From positions 1 to 30,394 of the forward strand of contig CAYPNI010000048.1 of the NCBI GenBank assembly GCA_964411925.1: a stretch of DNA of 30,394 nucleotides. Reading direction: 5' to 3'. Under the pieces are notes generated by a model that saw only the letters and a list, made by a program, of their open reading frames with translations, was not told the DNA's origin and ran no database searches. The position numbers and the translations under genes were made by a program. Position 1 is the first letter of the stretch, and every line of letters begins with the position of its first letter. The DNA is from VFKU01 sp964411925 (lineage in GTDB: Bacteria > Hydrogenedentota > Hydrogenedentia > Hydrogenedentales > GCA-2746185). Below are positions 7,773 to 15,954 of this stretch, piece by piece.

Positions 7773-8279
7773 ATGCTCCGAGTTATGCGTCGTGGGTTGA
7801 CGACATGCGTGGTTGGCGCTTTCTTTTCATTGCTGGCGCAGGATTCGACAGCCGAACTAAAATTCGCCTCCGACCAGGTTGCCTCCATCGCGAAGGCGCC
7901 TGCGGCGACAGAAGCGATCGAGGCCCGTCAGAAGTTGGACCAGGCGATCGCCGCCCAGAACGCAGAGGAATGTTCTCAGCTCGTTACCAATGATCTAGTC
8001 GTCCATACACCGGCAAACCGCGTCGCAAACAAAGAGGCCGTTCTTGGTTACTTGAAATCCGGCCGCATCGACTACGAGGACGCGACCACGACGATCGAGG
8101 GACTGAGCGTACGATCCGATCACGTTGTCATTATGGGAGAAGAAGTCGTGACGCCTCAGAACGCGACGGACAACGCCGGTAAAACCGTTCGGCGCCGCTT
8201 CACGGATGTCTGGAGGAAAGAACCTGACGGGAAGTGGCGCCTGACCATTCGTCAAGCCACAGTGACCGCCATCGAGTAG
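7773..8279 (+). CDS. Secreted NTF2-like (SnoaL/DUF4440-type) protein
   Basis: A 168-residue protein with a signal peptide (MLRVMRRGLTTCVVGAFF..., cleavage near STA-EL). The mature part has the pattern of a small NTF2-like domain: a first helix carrying LDQAIAAQNAEECSQLV, the strand NDLVVHTPANRVANKEAVLGYL, and a C-terminal pair of strands ending FTDVWRKEPDGKWRLTIRQATV. Such domains bind small molecules or act as simple enzymes; nothing here points to a ligand. ATG 7773 follows a strong GGGGAGG at 7761-7767, so it is preferred over the in-frame ATG-less extension to GTG 7716. It stands alone, facing the convergent epimerase gene 25 bases away. Confidence 0.8.
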   Translation: MLRVMRRGLTTCVVGAFFSLLAQDSTAELKFASDQVASIAKAPAATEAIEARQKLDQAIAAQNAEECSQLVTNDLVVHTPANRVANKEAVLGYLKSGRIDYEDATTTIEGLSVRSDHVVIMGEEVVTPQNATDNAGKTVRRRFTDVWRKEPDGKWRLTIRQATVTAIE

Positions 8280-8304
8280 GCCCCCGGGTCAGCGCACGCC
8301 GCGC

Positions 8305-9252
8305 TCACACCGCCGGCGACGATTCCAGCGTCCACGCAACCGTGCGTTTGATGCCCTCGCGCAGCGGCACTTTGGGATCGTAGCCGAGAATCGCGCGCGC
8401 CTTGCCGATGTTCGCCACGTAATGCGTCACTTCGCCCACGCGGGACGGCTCGACCGTCATGTTCGGCTTGACGCCGAGTTCCTCGCCAATGAATTCGGCC
8501 ATGGCAACGAGACTGTGCCCCTGGCCGTACGCGAGATTGATCGTGTGATTCCGCTCTTTGCCGCCGGTCAGCACCTGAATGCCCTTGATGATCCCCCCGA
8601 CGCAATCGTCTACATAGGTGAAGTCGAGTACCTTGTCCCGGCCGAACACGACGATCGGCTCGTTGCGGCGGATGCGCCGGATGAACAAGGGGATCACGCG
8701 TTCCATCCGCTCGATGTCGTTGTCGTAGCGGCCGTAGACATTGCTGAACCGGAAAATCAGGTACGGCAGGTCGTAACACTGCGCGTAGGAATACACCAGG
8801 GCCTCGCCCGAAATCTTGCTGGCCGAGTACGGGCTCTCCGTGAACAGGAAGTCCGCGTGCGATTCCTCGGTGATGTACCGATGGATGTCCCCGTACACTT
8901 CGCGCGAGCTGCTGAATATGATCGGCAGCCGGTGGTGGCGGCAGAACTCGAGCACGTTGAACGTCATGGTGATGTTTTCGAGCGCGCGATCGGGCTGCTC
9001 GACGAGTTGGTGCACCTTGGCATGCGCCGCGAGGTGGACCACGATGTCGAGGTCCTTGGGATACACCGCGTGGCCGATGCCTTCGTCGAACGACTTGTAC
9101 GGCTGGCTCAGGTCTTGCAGCAGCGTCTCGACGCGATCGCTCCAGGTATTCGCGCGAATATCCACGCCGTACACAAAGTGCCCCTCGTCCATTAGCCGCA
9201 GGGCAAGGTTGGTGCCGATTTGGCCGCTCGAACCGGTAATCAGTACGCGCAC
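8305..9252 (-). CDS. NAD-dependent epimerase/dehydratase (extended SDR)
   Basis: A 315-residue extended short-chain dehydrogenase of the nucleotide-sugar epimerase type. The Rossmann motif GSSGQIG (residues 7-13) and Asp31 at the end of the second strand indicate NAD binding. Ser115/Ser116 with Tyr142-x3-Lys146 (YSASK) form the catalytic triad. FRFSNVYG and DFTYVDDCVGGI are substrate-side motifs of UDP-glucose 4-epimerase or dTDP-glucose dehydratase relatives. The GTG start at 9252 has AAGGA about 8 bases upstream. cysK lies upstream on the same strand across an 88-base gap with a stable hairpin. It probably makes a sugar nucleotide for envelope polysaccharide; the exact substrate cannot be told. 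Confidence 0.9.
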   Translation of the reverse strand: MRVLITGSSGQIGTNLALRLMDEGHFVYGVDIRANTWSDRVETLLQDLSQPYKSFDEGIGHAVYPKDLDIVVHLAAHAKVHQLVEQPDRALENITMTFNVLEFCRHHRLPIIFSSSREVYGDIHRYITEESHADFLFTESPYSASKISGEALVYSYAQCYDLPYLIFRFSNVYGRYDNDIERMERVIPLFIRRIRRNEPIVVFGRDKVLDFTYVDDCVGGIIKGIQVLTGGKERNHTINLAYGQGHSLVAMAEFIGEELGVKPNMTVEPSRVGEVTHYVANIGKARAILGYDPKVPLREGIKRTVAWTLESSPAV

Positions 9253-9274
9253 TGAAATGTCCTTGATGATGATT

Positions 9275-9296
9275 CCGGCGCGTTTCGCCGCGCCGG
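9275..9296 (-). other. Hairpin between cysK and the epimerase gene
   Basis: CCGGCGCG (9275-9282) and CGCGCCGG (9289-9296) form a perfect 8-bp stem with a 6-base loop. It lies in the 88 bases between cysK and the epimerase start on the minus strand. No T-run follows in either direction, so it is not a standard intrinsic terminator; it could be a Rho-assisted terminator or an mRNA stability hairpin. Confidence 0.45.
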
Positions 9297-9340
9297 GCCG
9301 CGAAGGATAGCAATCCGGCTGCGCGAAGCGCCAACGCGGG

Positions 9341-10267
9341 TCAGTAGTCGAACAATGGCGTCGAGAGGTAGCGCTCGCCCGAGTCGGGCAGGATCACCAC
9401 GATGTTCTTGCCCGCATACTGCGGCCGTGCCGCGAGACGCAGCGCCACGGCCACCGCCGCACCGCAGCTGATGCCCGAGATGATGCCTTCCTCGCGAGCC
9501 AGCCGGCGCGCGACGTCGAACGACTCGTCGCCCGTGACCAGTTCATACGTATCGATCACCGAGGTATCGAGGATCTTCGGCTTGAATCCCGCTCCGATGC
9601 CTTGAATCCGGTGCGGCCCCGGCTCGCCCCCCGACAACACGGGCGATTCGGCCGGTTCGACCGCCACCGACTCGATCTTTTTCTTGCGCACGTGTTTGAT
9701 GTACCGGCTCACGCCCGTAATCGTCCCGCCGGTGCCCACGCCGGAAACGAACACGTCAATCGTCCCGTCCGTGTCGTTCCAGATTTCCGGTCCCGTCGTC
9801 TTGAAGTGGATCTCGGGATTGGCCGGGTTCTCGAACTGTTGGGGCAGGAAGTATCCGGGATTCTCCCGCAGGACACGCTCTGCTTCACGAATGGCGCCCG
9901 GCATGCCGCCTTCCGCCGGCGTGAGAATCAGGCTCGCGCCGTACGCCTTGAGCATGTTGCGCCGCTCGATGCTGTACGTCTCCGGCATCGTCAGGATCAA
10001 CTTGTAGCCGCGCGCCGCCGCCACGAACGCCAGCGCGATGCCCGTGTTGCCCGAGGTCGGCTCGATGATTGTCCCGCCGGGCTTGAGCACGCCGCGCTTC
10101 TCGGCGTCCCAAATCATGCTCGCGCCGATGCGGCATTTCACCGAATACGCGGGATTGCGCCCTTCAATCTTCCCGAAGACGCGCGCCTTCAGCCCCTTGG
10201 CCAGATTGTGCAACTCGACCAGCGGCGTATTGCCGATACTTTCGCTCGCGTCACCATATACGCGCAT
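9341..10267 (-). CDS. cysK: Cysteine synthase A
   Basis: A 308-residue PLP enzyme that makes cysteine from O-acetylserine and sulfide in the cytoplasm. The PLP lysine is Lys44 in SVKCRIG, which with the following MIWDAEKRGVLKPG is nearly identical to the well-known CysK sequence. EPTSGNTGIALA is the substrate loop, GTGGTITG binds the PLP phosphate, and SGISCGAA supplies the serine facing the pyridine nitrogen. The C terminus ERYLSTPLFDY is typical of the family. ATG 10267 gives the family's normal start (YGDASESIGNTPLVEL) with GGGGA upstream; the frame is open further up, without conserved sequence. No serine acetyltransferase gene is nearby. Confidence 0.97.
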   Translation of the reverse strand: MRVYGDASESIGNTPLVELHNLAKGLKARVFGKIEGRNPAYSVKCRIGASMIWDAEKRGVLKPGGTIIEPTSGNTGIALAFVAAARGYKLILTMPETYSIERRNMLKAYGASLILTPAEGGMPGAIREAERVLRENPGYFLPQQFENPANPEIHFKTTGPEIWNDTDGTIDVFVSGVGTGGTITGVSRYIKHVRKKKIESVAVEPAESPVLSGGEPGPHRIQGIGAGFKPKILDTSVIDTYELVTGDESFDVARRLAREEGIISGISCGAAVAVALRLAARPQYAGKNIVVILPDSGERYLSTPLFDY

Positions 10268-10356
10268 CAAGTGATCCCCGGGGAGCGGCAACGCCGCAGG
10301 CTGCGATGCTAACAGAGGGACGGGTGCCAATCCAGCGCTCGGGCCGACGCCCGGGT

Positions 10357-10385
10357 TTGAGAGCGCGCAACCCGGAAAGTAAACT
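10357..10385 (+). promoter_or_regulatory. Sigma-70-type promoter for the ankyrin/rnhA operon
   Basis: TTGAGA (10357-10362, five of six consensus) and TAAACT (10380-10385, four of six) are separated by exactly 17 bases. Transcription would start near 10392 and give a leader of about 70 bases before ATG 10462. It lies in the divergent gap between cysK and the ankyrin gene. Confidence 0.6.
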
Positions 10386-10403
10386 CACATCAACGGACCG
10401 CGA

Positions 10404-10436
10404 CTTCACTTCCCGTCGTCCTGGGCGACGGTGAAG
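10404..10436 (+). other. Hairpin in the leader of the ankyrin/rnhA mRNA
   Basis: CCGTCG (10413-10418) pairs with CGACGG (10426-10431) around a 7-base loop. CTTCA (10404-10408) pairs with TGAAG (10432-10436) below it, leaving a small one-sided bulge. It falls inside the predicted 5' leader, about 25 bases before the start codon. There is no T-run, so it is more likely structural or regulatory than a terminator. Confidence 0.4.
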
Positions 10437-10461
10437 AAACTCGGAGTTCGATAGGGTCCGC

Positions 10462-11010
10462 ATGGACCGGGGGATCGACGTGCGCGCGCGACTGCTAACG
10501 GCATTCCTTGCGGTTGCTGGTCTGCCCGGCTGCGCGGATTCGATTCACAACATAGTCGCTCGTGGCGATCTGGACGAACTCCGCGCTCTGTTGGAGAACG
10601 ACCCCGGTGCCTGTAACGATCGAAACCGTGAAGGCAAAACCGCGCTCCACTACGCGGTCAACGCTGCCCAACGCGACGCCTTCCTCCTGCTCGTGGAAAG
10701 CGGCGGATGCGACATGAACGCGGCCGACCGCACCGGCCTCACCCCCCTGCATTCCGCCGCGTTCATCGGACTGCCGGCGGCCGTACCCATGTTGTTGGAT
10801 GCAGGCGTGAACCTCGAAGCCCGCGACGCGTTCGGCGACACACCGTTGCACACCGCCGCGATGCGCGGGCACGTCGAAATGGTCCAGGCGCTGCTCGATG
10901 CCGGCGCGGACAAGTCCGTGCGCAACAACGACAGCCGCACGCCCCGCGAACTCGCCGAGTTCTACGCCAAGCCGGAGACCGCGGCCGCGCTGGAGCGGGC
11001 CGGCGGATGA
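10462..11010 (+). CDS. Ankyrin-repeat protein, probable lipoprotein
   Basis: A 182-residue protein. Residues 1-24 look like a lipoprotein signal (LLTAFLAVAGLPGC with Cys24 as the lipidation site; the Pro before Gly is unusual for a lipobox). The rest is about four ankyrin repeats: around 26-57 (IHNIVARGDLDELRALLE), 58-91 (GKTALHYAVN), 92-124 (GLTPLHSAAFIGLPAAVPMLLDAG) and 125-157 (GDTPLHTAAMRGHVEMVQALLDAG), with a short capping end. Ankyrin repeats bind proteins; the partner is unknown. ATG 10462 has AGGG at 10453-10456. Its TGA overlaps the ATG of rnhA, so the two are co-translated, though one should act outside the membrane and the other on nucleic acid in the cytoplasm. Confidence 0.87.
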   Translation: MDRGIDVRARLLTAFLAVAGLPGCADSIHNIVARGDLDELRALLENDPGACNDRNREGKTALHYAVNAAQRDAFLLLVESGGCDMNAADRTGLTPLHSAAFIGLPAAVPMLLDAGVNLEARDAFGDTPLHTAAMRGHVEMVQALLDAGADKSVRNNDSRTPRELAEFYAKPETAAALERAGG

Positions 11011-11456
11011 CGCAGAAGCACCGCGTAGACATCTACACCGACGGCGGCTGCGTGCCCAATCCCGGTGTGGGAGGGTGGGCGGCCGTGCTGCTCAGCGGCG
11101 ACCGCCGCCGCGAGATTTCCGGCGGCGAAACGGATTCGACCAACAACCGGATGGAACTTACGGCCGCCATCGAGGCGCTGACCGCGCTCAAGCGCCCCTG
11201 CGAAGTCGTGCTCCACACAGACTCCGAATATGTCAAAAAAGGCATCACCGAATGGATGAAGAAGTGGAAACGCAACGGTTGGAAGACGCGCTCCGGCCCC
11301 GTGAAGAACGTGGACCTGTGGCAACAATTGGACGAACAGGTTGAACGCCACCACGTGAAATGGCAGTGGGTGCGTGGCCACTCCGGAGTTGAGGAAAACG
11401 AGCGCTGCGACGAACTCGTCCGCATGGCAATCGACGCCATCCGCGAACCCAGCTAG
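11007..11456 (+). CDS. rnhA: Ribonuclease HI
   Basis: A 149-residue endonuclease that cuts the RNA strand of RNA-DNA hybrids. All catalytic residues are visible: Asp12 in IYTDGGC, Glu50 in NNRMELTAAI, Asp72 in HTDSEY, His125 in VRGHSG and Asp135 in NERCDEL. The basic hybrid-binding helix region is present (KKGITEWMKKWKRNGW, then SGPVKNVDLWQQL). Length equals that of typical bacterial RNase HI. ATG 11007 overlaps the stop of the ankyrin gene by four bases (ATGA). Identity is firm. Confidence 0.97.
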   Translation: MTQKHRVDIYTDGGCVPNPGVGGWAAVLLSGDRRREISGGETDSTNNRMELTAAIEALTALKRPCEVVLHTDSEYVKKGITEWMKKWKRNGWKTRSGPVKNVDLWQQLDEQVERHHVKWQWVRGHSGVEENERCDELVRMAIDAIREPS

Positions 11457-11473
11457 CCGTCGCTCCGAAAACT

Positions 11474-11491
11474 CCCGTCATCGCGAGGAGC
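11474..11491 (+). repeat. Short dispersed repeat, GTCATYGCGAGGAGC family
   Basis: CCCGTCATCGCGAGGAGC matches 17 of 18 bases with a second copy on the minus strand at 22180-22163. It lies just after rnhA in the 226-base gap before the histidine kinase. The sequence that follows (CAGGC, then TTCGCGACGATGC) resembles the common bacterial intergenic element that begins GTCATTGCGAG. The rest of this gap holds nothing else I can support. Confidence 0.5.
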
Positions 11492-11682
11492 AGGCTTCGC
11501 GACGATGCAGCCCGCGATCGCCACCTTCACCACAACCCATTACGAACCCGGCATTTACAGCCGGCACGGTTTGACGGAAGCACCTCAAACGGCGATAATG
11601 CACGTGCGGCATGCACGACGCGAACGCGTGGCGAACGGGCCCTCTGCTCACTAAGCCGGGCCCATTCGAGGAGTAGTCGGTA

Positions 11683-14073
11683 TTGGGACGACGCAGCCAG
11701 TTTAGGCGGCTCCGGCGGGAGCGGCCCTACTATCTGATTCCCATCATGATGGGAATGGCGGGAGTCCTGTTTTCCACGCAATTGGACAACCCGGCGCTGC
11801 GCATGATCACCGTCATGCTCTGCGTCGGCGTGCCGCTGATGATCGGCGGCAACCTCATCGGCCGCGTATACAGCGACGGCCTTCAAAAGTTCCTGCTCAT
11901 GGCCGGCATGGCCACGCTCACGATCGGGGCCGTGGTCACGGTCTCGGGCCTTACCGAAAGCCTCGTCTCCAGCGACTACGTCAGCCGGGAAGTCGGCGAG
12001 ATCTCGCGTTGGATCGGCATGGGCAGTCTCCTGCTCGGCCTCCTCGTCGTGCTCTACACCATGGTCCGATCCGAGGCCCTGTTTGACGAGCTCGGCGATC
12101 GGTTCCGGCACGTTGCCGACCATATCGGCGAGGGCTTCCTGCTCCTGAATGACAAGAACGAAGTCATGCTCATCAATCGCGCGCTCTGCGAGCTAATCGG
12201 TATGCGCGAGGAGGACGTGCTCGGCAAGCCGCTCGGTCCCCTGGCCCGAATGTTCAATGTGCAAGTGGCCGAACCCCGGCCCGAGTTCCGGCCCGATGCC
12301 GCCACGTCCTACCAGGCCACCTGGACGCGCAGCGGCGATGAGCGCCGGATGCTGGTCAACCAGGCGCCGCTGGCCGATCGCCGAAAGCGCCGCGTCGGCA
12401 CGTTGTTCACGTTGCACGACATCACCGAAGAGCATCGCCTCAAAGTAAGCCTGGAGGAGTACACCGCGGGCCTGCAACACCTCGTCGAACTGCGCACGGA
12501 GAAACTGCGCGCGTCGGAGGCGCGCTATCGCGGCTTGCTGCTCACGATGAACGAAGGTTTCGTCACCGTCGAGCCGGACTTCACGATCCGGTTCAGCAAT
12601 GATCGCGTGAACGAAATCCTGCGCACGAGCGAGCCGAAACTGAGCGGTCGTAACCTGGCCGAGTTCGTCCATCCCGCCGATCGTGAACGGCTGGAGCGCG
12701 CGGTGAACGACGCCGCGCCGGACGCCGCTGCGCCGGGTCAGGAGTTTATTTTCGTGCGCGGCGACGGGTCCTTCGTCCCCGTAAAGGTCTCCGTCGCGGC
12801 CCTGGAGGAGCACCCGGAATACGGCCGAGCGCGGTATTCGCTCGTGATCACCGACGTCGCCGAGCTCAAGCACATGCAAGTTGAACTGGAGCAGCGCGCG
12901 CGCGAACTCGAACGCGCCAACGAGGAACTGCGCGAACTCGACCGCGCGAAGGATATCTTCCTGTCGAACGTGAGCCATGAGCTCCGCACACCCCTCGGCA
13001 CGCTGGACGGGTACATCGACATGTTCCAGGCCGAATCGCTCGGGCCAATCGCCCCGCCCGGCCGCGAGGCGCTCGACGTCATGTCGCGCAACGTCCAGCG
13101 GCTCACCCGCATGATTAACGAGATGATCGAGTCAAGCCGCATACAGATTCGCGGCGTGAAGCTGGTGCGCGAACTGTGGAGCGTGCGGCGCCTGGTCGAG
13201 GAGGCCCGCGCATCGATTCATCCGACCGCGCTGAGCAGAAACCTGGACCTTACACTCCACGCCGAGGACGATTTGCCGTACGTCTGGGGCGACCAGGAAA
13301 AGCTCACGCAAGTCCTTGGCATTCTGTTGTCCAACGCGCTCAAATTCACCTCCGAGGGTGGTCGTGTAGCGCTCTCGGCGCGCGCGGATCACGAAGACAT
13401 TGTGATGGCCGTCTCCGATACCGGCATCGGGATTGCCCCTGAACTGCACGAACGGGTCTTCCGCAAGTTCTACCAGGTCGACAGCTCGATGACGCGTCAC
13501 TACCAGGGCACGGGCATCGGACTATCGATCGCCAAGGCCATTGTCGAGGCGCATGGTGGGCGCATCGATCTCAAGAGCGCGCCCGGCGAAGGCAGCACGT
13601 TTACGGTCGTCCTGCCGCGCGCCGCGTTTCGACCCACCGCAGCCGTTTCGTCGCTCGCCGGCAATCGCGTGTTCGTCGTGAACGAATTCGACGAGTCGCT
13701 CCAGGCGCTCTGCGAGACGCTCCGCGCGGCCGGGGCCGCAGTCGTGCCTCTCGTGTCAAGTTTCGAGTGTATCCGGCGGGCCCGCGAACATGCTCCCGAC
13801 GTCATCGTGCTGGACGAGTCGGTGCGGGATTTGGCGACGTTGGACGCCATCGGTCGGTTGCGCGAGGATCGAACGACGGCCGAGATTCCGATACTGACGT
13901 TGTGGGACCGCCCAGACGGCGGTCAGGGCGCCGAGGAAGCCGCCATCGGCACACGCGCCCGAGTTCTGATCAAGCCGTTTACGCCCGAAGAGTTCGCGAT
14001 TGCGATAGCGCGGGCGGCGCGCGAAGTGGGGGATGGGGCGCCGGCGCCCCTCGTGGGGAACGTGGCAAGATGA
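11683..14073 (+). CDS. Membrane hybrid sensor histidine kinase with two PAS domains and a C-terminal receiver-like domain
   Basis: A 796-residue signalling kinase. Order: four membrane helices (about 15-130), PAS 1 (140-255), PAS 2 (280-395), a charged coiled coil (395-422), the HisKA domain with phospho-acceptor His432 in VSHELRTPLG, and an HATPase domain (N box NALKFT near 551, DTGIGI at 579-584, GTGIGLSIAKAI at 609-620). It ends with a receiver-like domain (660-785) that keeps Asp711 (IVLDES), Thr739 and Lys764 (LIKPF), but has Asn-Glu (667-668) where two acidic residues usually stand. The start is TTG 11683 with GAGGAG at 11668-11673. The ligand is unknown. Its stop overlaps a carboxypeptidase gene, hinting at envelope sensing. 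Confidence 0.93.
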   Translation: MGRRSQFRRLRRERPYYLIPIMMGMAGVLFSTQLDNPALRMITVMLCVGVPLMIGGNLIGRVYSDGLQKFLLMAGMATLTIGAVVTVSGLTESLVSSDYVSREVGEISRWIGMGSLLLGLLVVLYTMVRSEALFDELGDRFRHVADHIGEGFLLLNDKNEVMLINRALCELIGMREEDVLGKPLGPLARMFNVQVAEPRPEFRPDAATSYQATWTRSGDERRMLVNQAPLADRRKRRVGTLFTLHDITEEHRLKVSLEEYTAGLQHLVELRTEKLRASEARYRGLLLTMNEGFVTVEPDFTIRFSNDRVNEILRTSEPKLSGRNLAEFVHPADRERLERAVNDAAPDAAAPGQEFIFVRGDGSFVPVKVSVAALEEHPEYGRARYSLVITDVAELKHMQVELEQRARELERANEELRELDRAKDIFLSNVSHELRTPLGTLDGYIDMFQAESLGPIAPPGREALDVMSRNVQRLTRMINEMIESSRIQIRGVKLVRELWSVRRLVEEARASIHPTALSRNLDLTLHAEDDLPYVWGDQEKLTQVLGILLSNALKFTSEGGRVALSARADHEDIVMAVSDTGIGIAPELHERVFRKFYQVDSSMTRHYQGTGIGLSIAKAIVEAHGGRIDLKSAPGEGSTFTVVLPRAAFRPTAAVSSLAGNRVFVVNEFDESLQALCETLRAAGAAVVPLVSSFECIRRAREHAPDVIVLDESVRDLATLDAIGRLREDRTTAEIPILTLWDRPDGGQGAEEAAIGTRARVLIKPFTPEEFAIAIARAAREVGDGAPAPLVGNVAR

Positions 14074-15266
14074 TTCGCGGCGTTGCGTCGCTGCGGCAAG
14101 GGGGGAAGTCAATGCATTTGGGGGTGCAATCGGTCTGTGCGTTCATCCTGGCGGTTGGGGCCGCCTCGACGGCTATTGCGGCGCGTCAGGCAGTGCCCGA
14201 TGACGTGAGCGCGTTCTGTGTCGAAGCCGAGACCGGCATCGTGTTGTACGAACACAACGCCGATTACGTACGCCCCCCCGCGAGCATGATCAAACTGCTC
14301 ATGATGCTGCTGGTCGCCGAAGGCCTGGAGGACGGTACGTGGGGCCTCGATACGCAGATCACGGCGTCGCGTCACGCGCAAAACATGGGAGGCACGCAGG
14401 TCTACCTTAACGCGGGCGAAACCCATCCGCTGAGTAATTTGATGCTCGCCGTGGCCGTCGCCTCGGCCAACGACGCGGCCATGGCCGTGGCCGAAGGGCT
14501 CTGGGGCGGCGAAGCGGAATACCTTGACGCGGCGAATGCGCGTGCGCAGGAACTGGGCATGGAACACTCGGTGTTCCGCAGCGTCCACGGACTTCCGCCC
14601 GAACGCGGCGCGCTGCCCGATGAAACGACCGCGCGCGACATGGCGGCGCTGGCGCGCGAGTGCGTGCGCCACGCGCAGATTCTGGAATGGACGAACACGC
14701 GGATGTTTCGGTTCCGCCCGGCTGACGCCGTGCACCTATCGACGAACAAACTGCTCCAGCAAATGACCGAGTGCGACGGTCTCAAGACGGGGTACATTCG
14801 CGCGGCCGGGTTCTGCATCACGGCCACAGCCCTGCGCGGCGACGTCCGGGTCGTGTCGGTCGTCATGGGACACGAAGACAATCGCAAACGGTTCCAACTC
14901 GCCGAACAATTGCTCGAAGACGGCTTGGGCGCCGTTCGGAAAGGCCCCGTGTTACTTCGAGAGACGGCCGAGCGTCACGAAATCCCTGTCGAGAACGGTA
15001 AAGCGCCCACCGTCCCCGTGGCCGTCGCAGCCGACATCTCGATCATCGCGCGAACGGAGGACTGGGAACGGATTCAACTTGTGTGGGACATGCCCGCGCA
15101 GCTGGTCGCCCCGTTACGTGCCGGCGCCGAAGTGGGCGTCGTCCGCGCCGAGTTGGACGGCAATGTGCTCGGCCTCGCCACGCTGGTCCTCGCCGACGGC
15201 GTCGAAGAATCGAGCTGGATTTGGAAGACGGAGCAGTTGATCCGCTCGTTCCTCAGCGAAAACTAG
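14070..15266 (+). CDS. dacA: D-alanyl-D-alanine carboxypeptidase (S11, PBP5 type)
   Basis: A 398-residue penicillin-binding protein that trims the terminal D-Ala from peptidoglycan stems, exported by a signal sequence (core about 17-37, cleavage near AIA-AR). The three active-site motifs are present: Ser72-x-x-Lys75 (SMIK), Ser132-Ala-Asn134 (SAN) and Lys239-Thr-Gly (KTGYIRAAGFC). A C-terminal beta domain typical of PBP5 follows (PAQLVAPLRAGAEVGVV), and a short Trp-containing tail may anchor it. ATG 14070 overlaps the kinase stop as ATGA; ATG 14112 has a better site (AGGGGGG) but lacks a basic N-terminal region, so the start is uncertain by 14 residues. Coupling to a sensor kinase suggests shared regulation. 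Confidence 0.93.
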   Translation: MIRGVASLRQGGKSMHLGVQSVCAFILAVGAASTAIAARQAVPDDVSAFCVEAETGIVLYEHNADYVRPPASMIKLLMMLLVAEGLEDGTWGLDTQITASRHAQNMGGTQVYLNAGETHPLSNLMLAVAVASANDAAMAVAEGLWGGEAEYLDAANARAQELGMEHSVFRSVHGLPPERGALPDETTARDMAALARECVRHAQILEWTNTRMFRFRPADAVHLSTNKLLQQMTECDGLKTGYIRAAGFCITATALRGDVRVVSVVMGHEDNRKRFQLAEQLLEDGLGAVRKGPVLLRETAERHEIPVENGKAPTVPVAVAADISIIARTEDWERIQLVWDMPAQLVAPLRAGAEVGVVRAELDGNVLGLATLVLADGVEESSWIWKTEQLIRSFLSEN

Positions 15267-15276
15267 ACTCGATCGG

Positions 15277-15954
15277 CTAGCGCGCCGCGTCTCGAAGCGC
15301 CGATATCGCGCTCAGGTAGGAATCGCTGCGGAATATGTACGAGCCTGCGACCAGGACGTTTGCACCCGCGCGGATCGCGTCCTGCGCGGTGTCTGCGTCG
15401 ATGCCCCCGTCCACTTGAAGGTCTTTGTCGCCGATCATCGCGCGCACAAGCTGGATCTTCTCCAACATCGCGGGGATGAACGCCTGGCCGCCAAAGCCGG
15501 GGTTCACCGTCATCACCAGGACGTAATCGACCGCATCGACGACGAATTCGATCGCGTCCTGCGAGGTCCCCGGATTGAGCACCACCCCGGCCTTGCACCC
15601 GAGATCGCGGATGCGCTGCGCCAACCGCAACGGGTGCCGCGTCGCCTCGATGTGAAAGGAAATCAGGTCGGCGCCCGCATCGGCGAACGGGGATACGAAC
15701 TCTTCGGGGTTCGTGATCATCAGGTGCACGTCCATCGGCACGCTGGAGTGCGCGCGCAGCGCCGCCACGACCGGCGGCCCGATCGTCAGATTGGGCGTGA
15801 AGTGGCCATCCATCACGTCCACATGGATCCAGTCCGCCCCCGCTGAAATCACGCCGGCCACTTCCTCGCCCAGCCGGCTGAAGTCGCTCGCCAGGATGGA
15901 CGGCGCGATCCGCAGCGCAGGACCGCCCTTCCCGTTGCCCTTGGCCGCCGTCAT
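15277..15954 (-). CDS. rpe: Ribulose-phosphate 3-epimerase
   Basis: A 225-residue TIM-barrel enzyme that interconverts ribulose 5-phosphate and xylulose 5-phosphate in the pentose phosphate pathway. Signatures: IAPSILASDF, the metal ligands His44 and Asp46 in HVDVMDGHFTPNL, His77 in DVHLMI, MTVNPGFGGQ and Asp182 in VDGGID with the phosphate-binding GAN...AGSYIF. ATG 15954 overlaps the stop of the PASTA gene by four bases. It is the last gene of the minus-strand ybaB-fmt-rsmB-PASTA-rpe operon. An rpe gene at the end of an fmt/rsmB/PASTA cluster is seen in several phyla. Confidence 0.97.
   Translation of the reverse strand: MTAAKGNGKGGPALRIAPSILASDFSRLGEEVAGVISAGADWIHVDVMDGHFTPNLTIGPPVVAALRAHSSVPMDVHLMITNPEEFVSPFADAGADLISFHIEATRHPLRLAQRIRDLGCKAGVVLNPGTSQDAIEFVVDAVDYVLVMTVNPGFGGQAFIPAMLEKIQLVRAMIGDKDLQVDGGIDADTAQDAIRAGANVLVAGSYIFRSDSYLSAISALRDAAR

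Noticed and set aside
8252..9334. 360-codon minus-strand ORF in another frame of the epimerase gene
   Set aside because: Arg/Gly/His-rich translation, whereas the overlapping frame gives a complete SDR epimerase with all motifs.
11457..11682. Possible tRNA or small RNA in the gap after rnhA
   Set aside because: No cloverleaf, no TTCGANT-like arm, no promoter-terminator pair; only the short dispersed repeat is recognisable.
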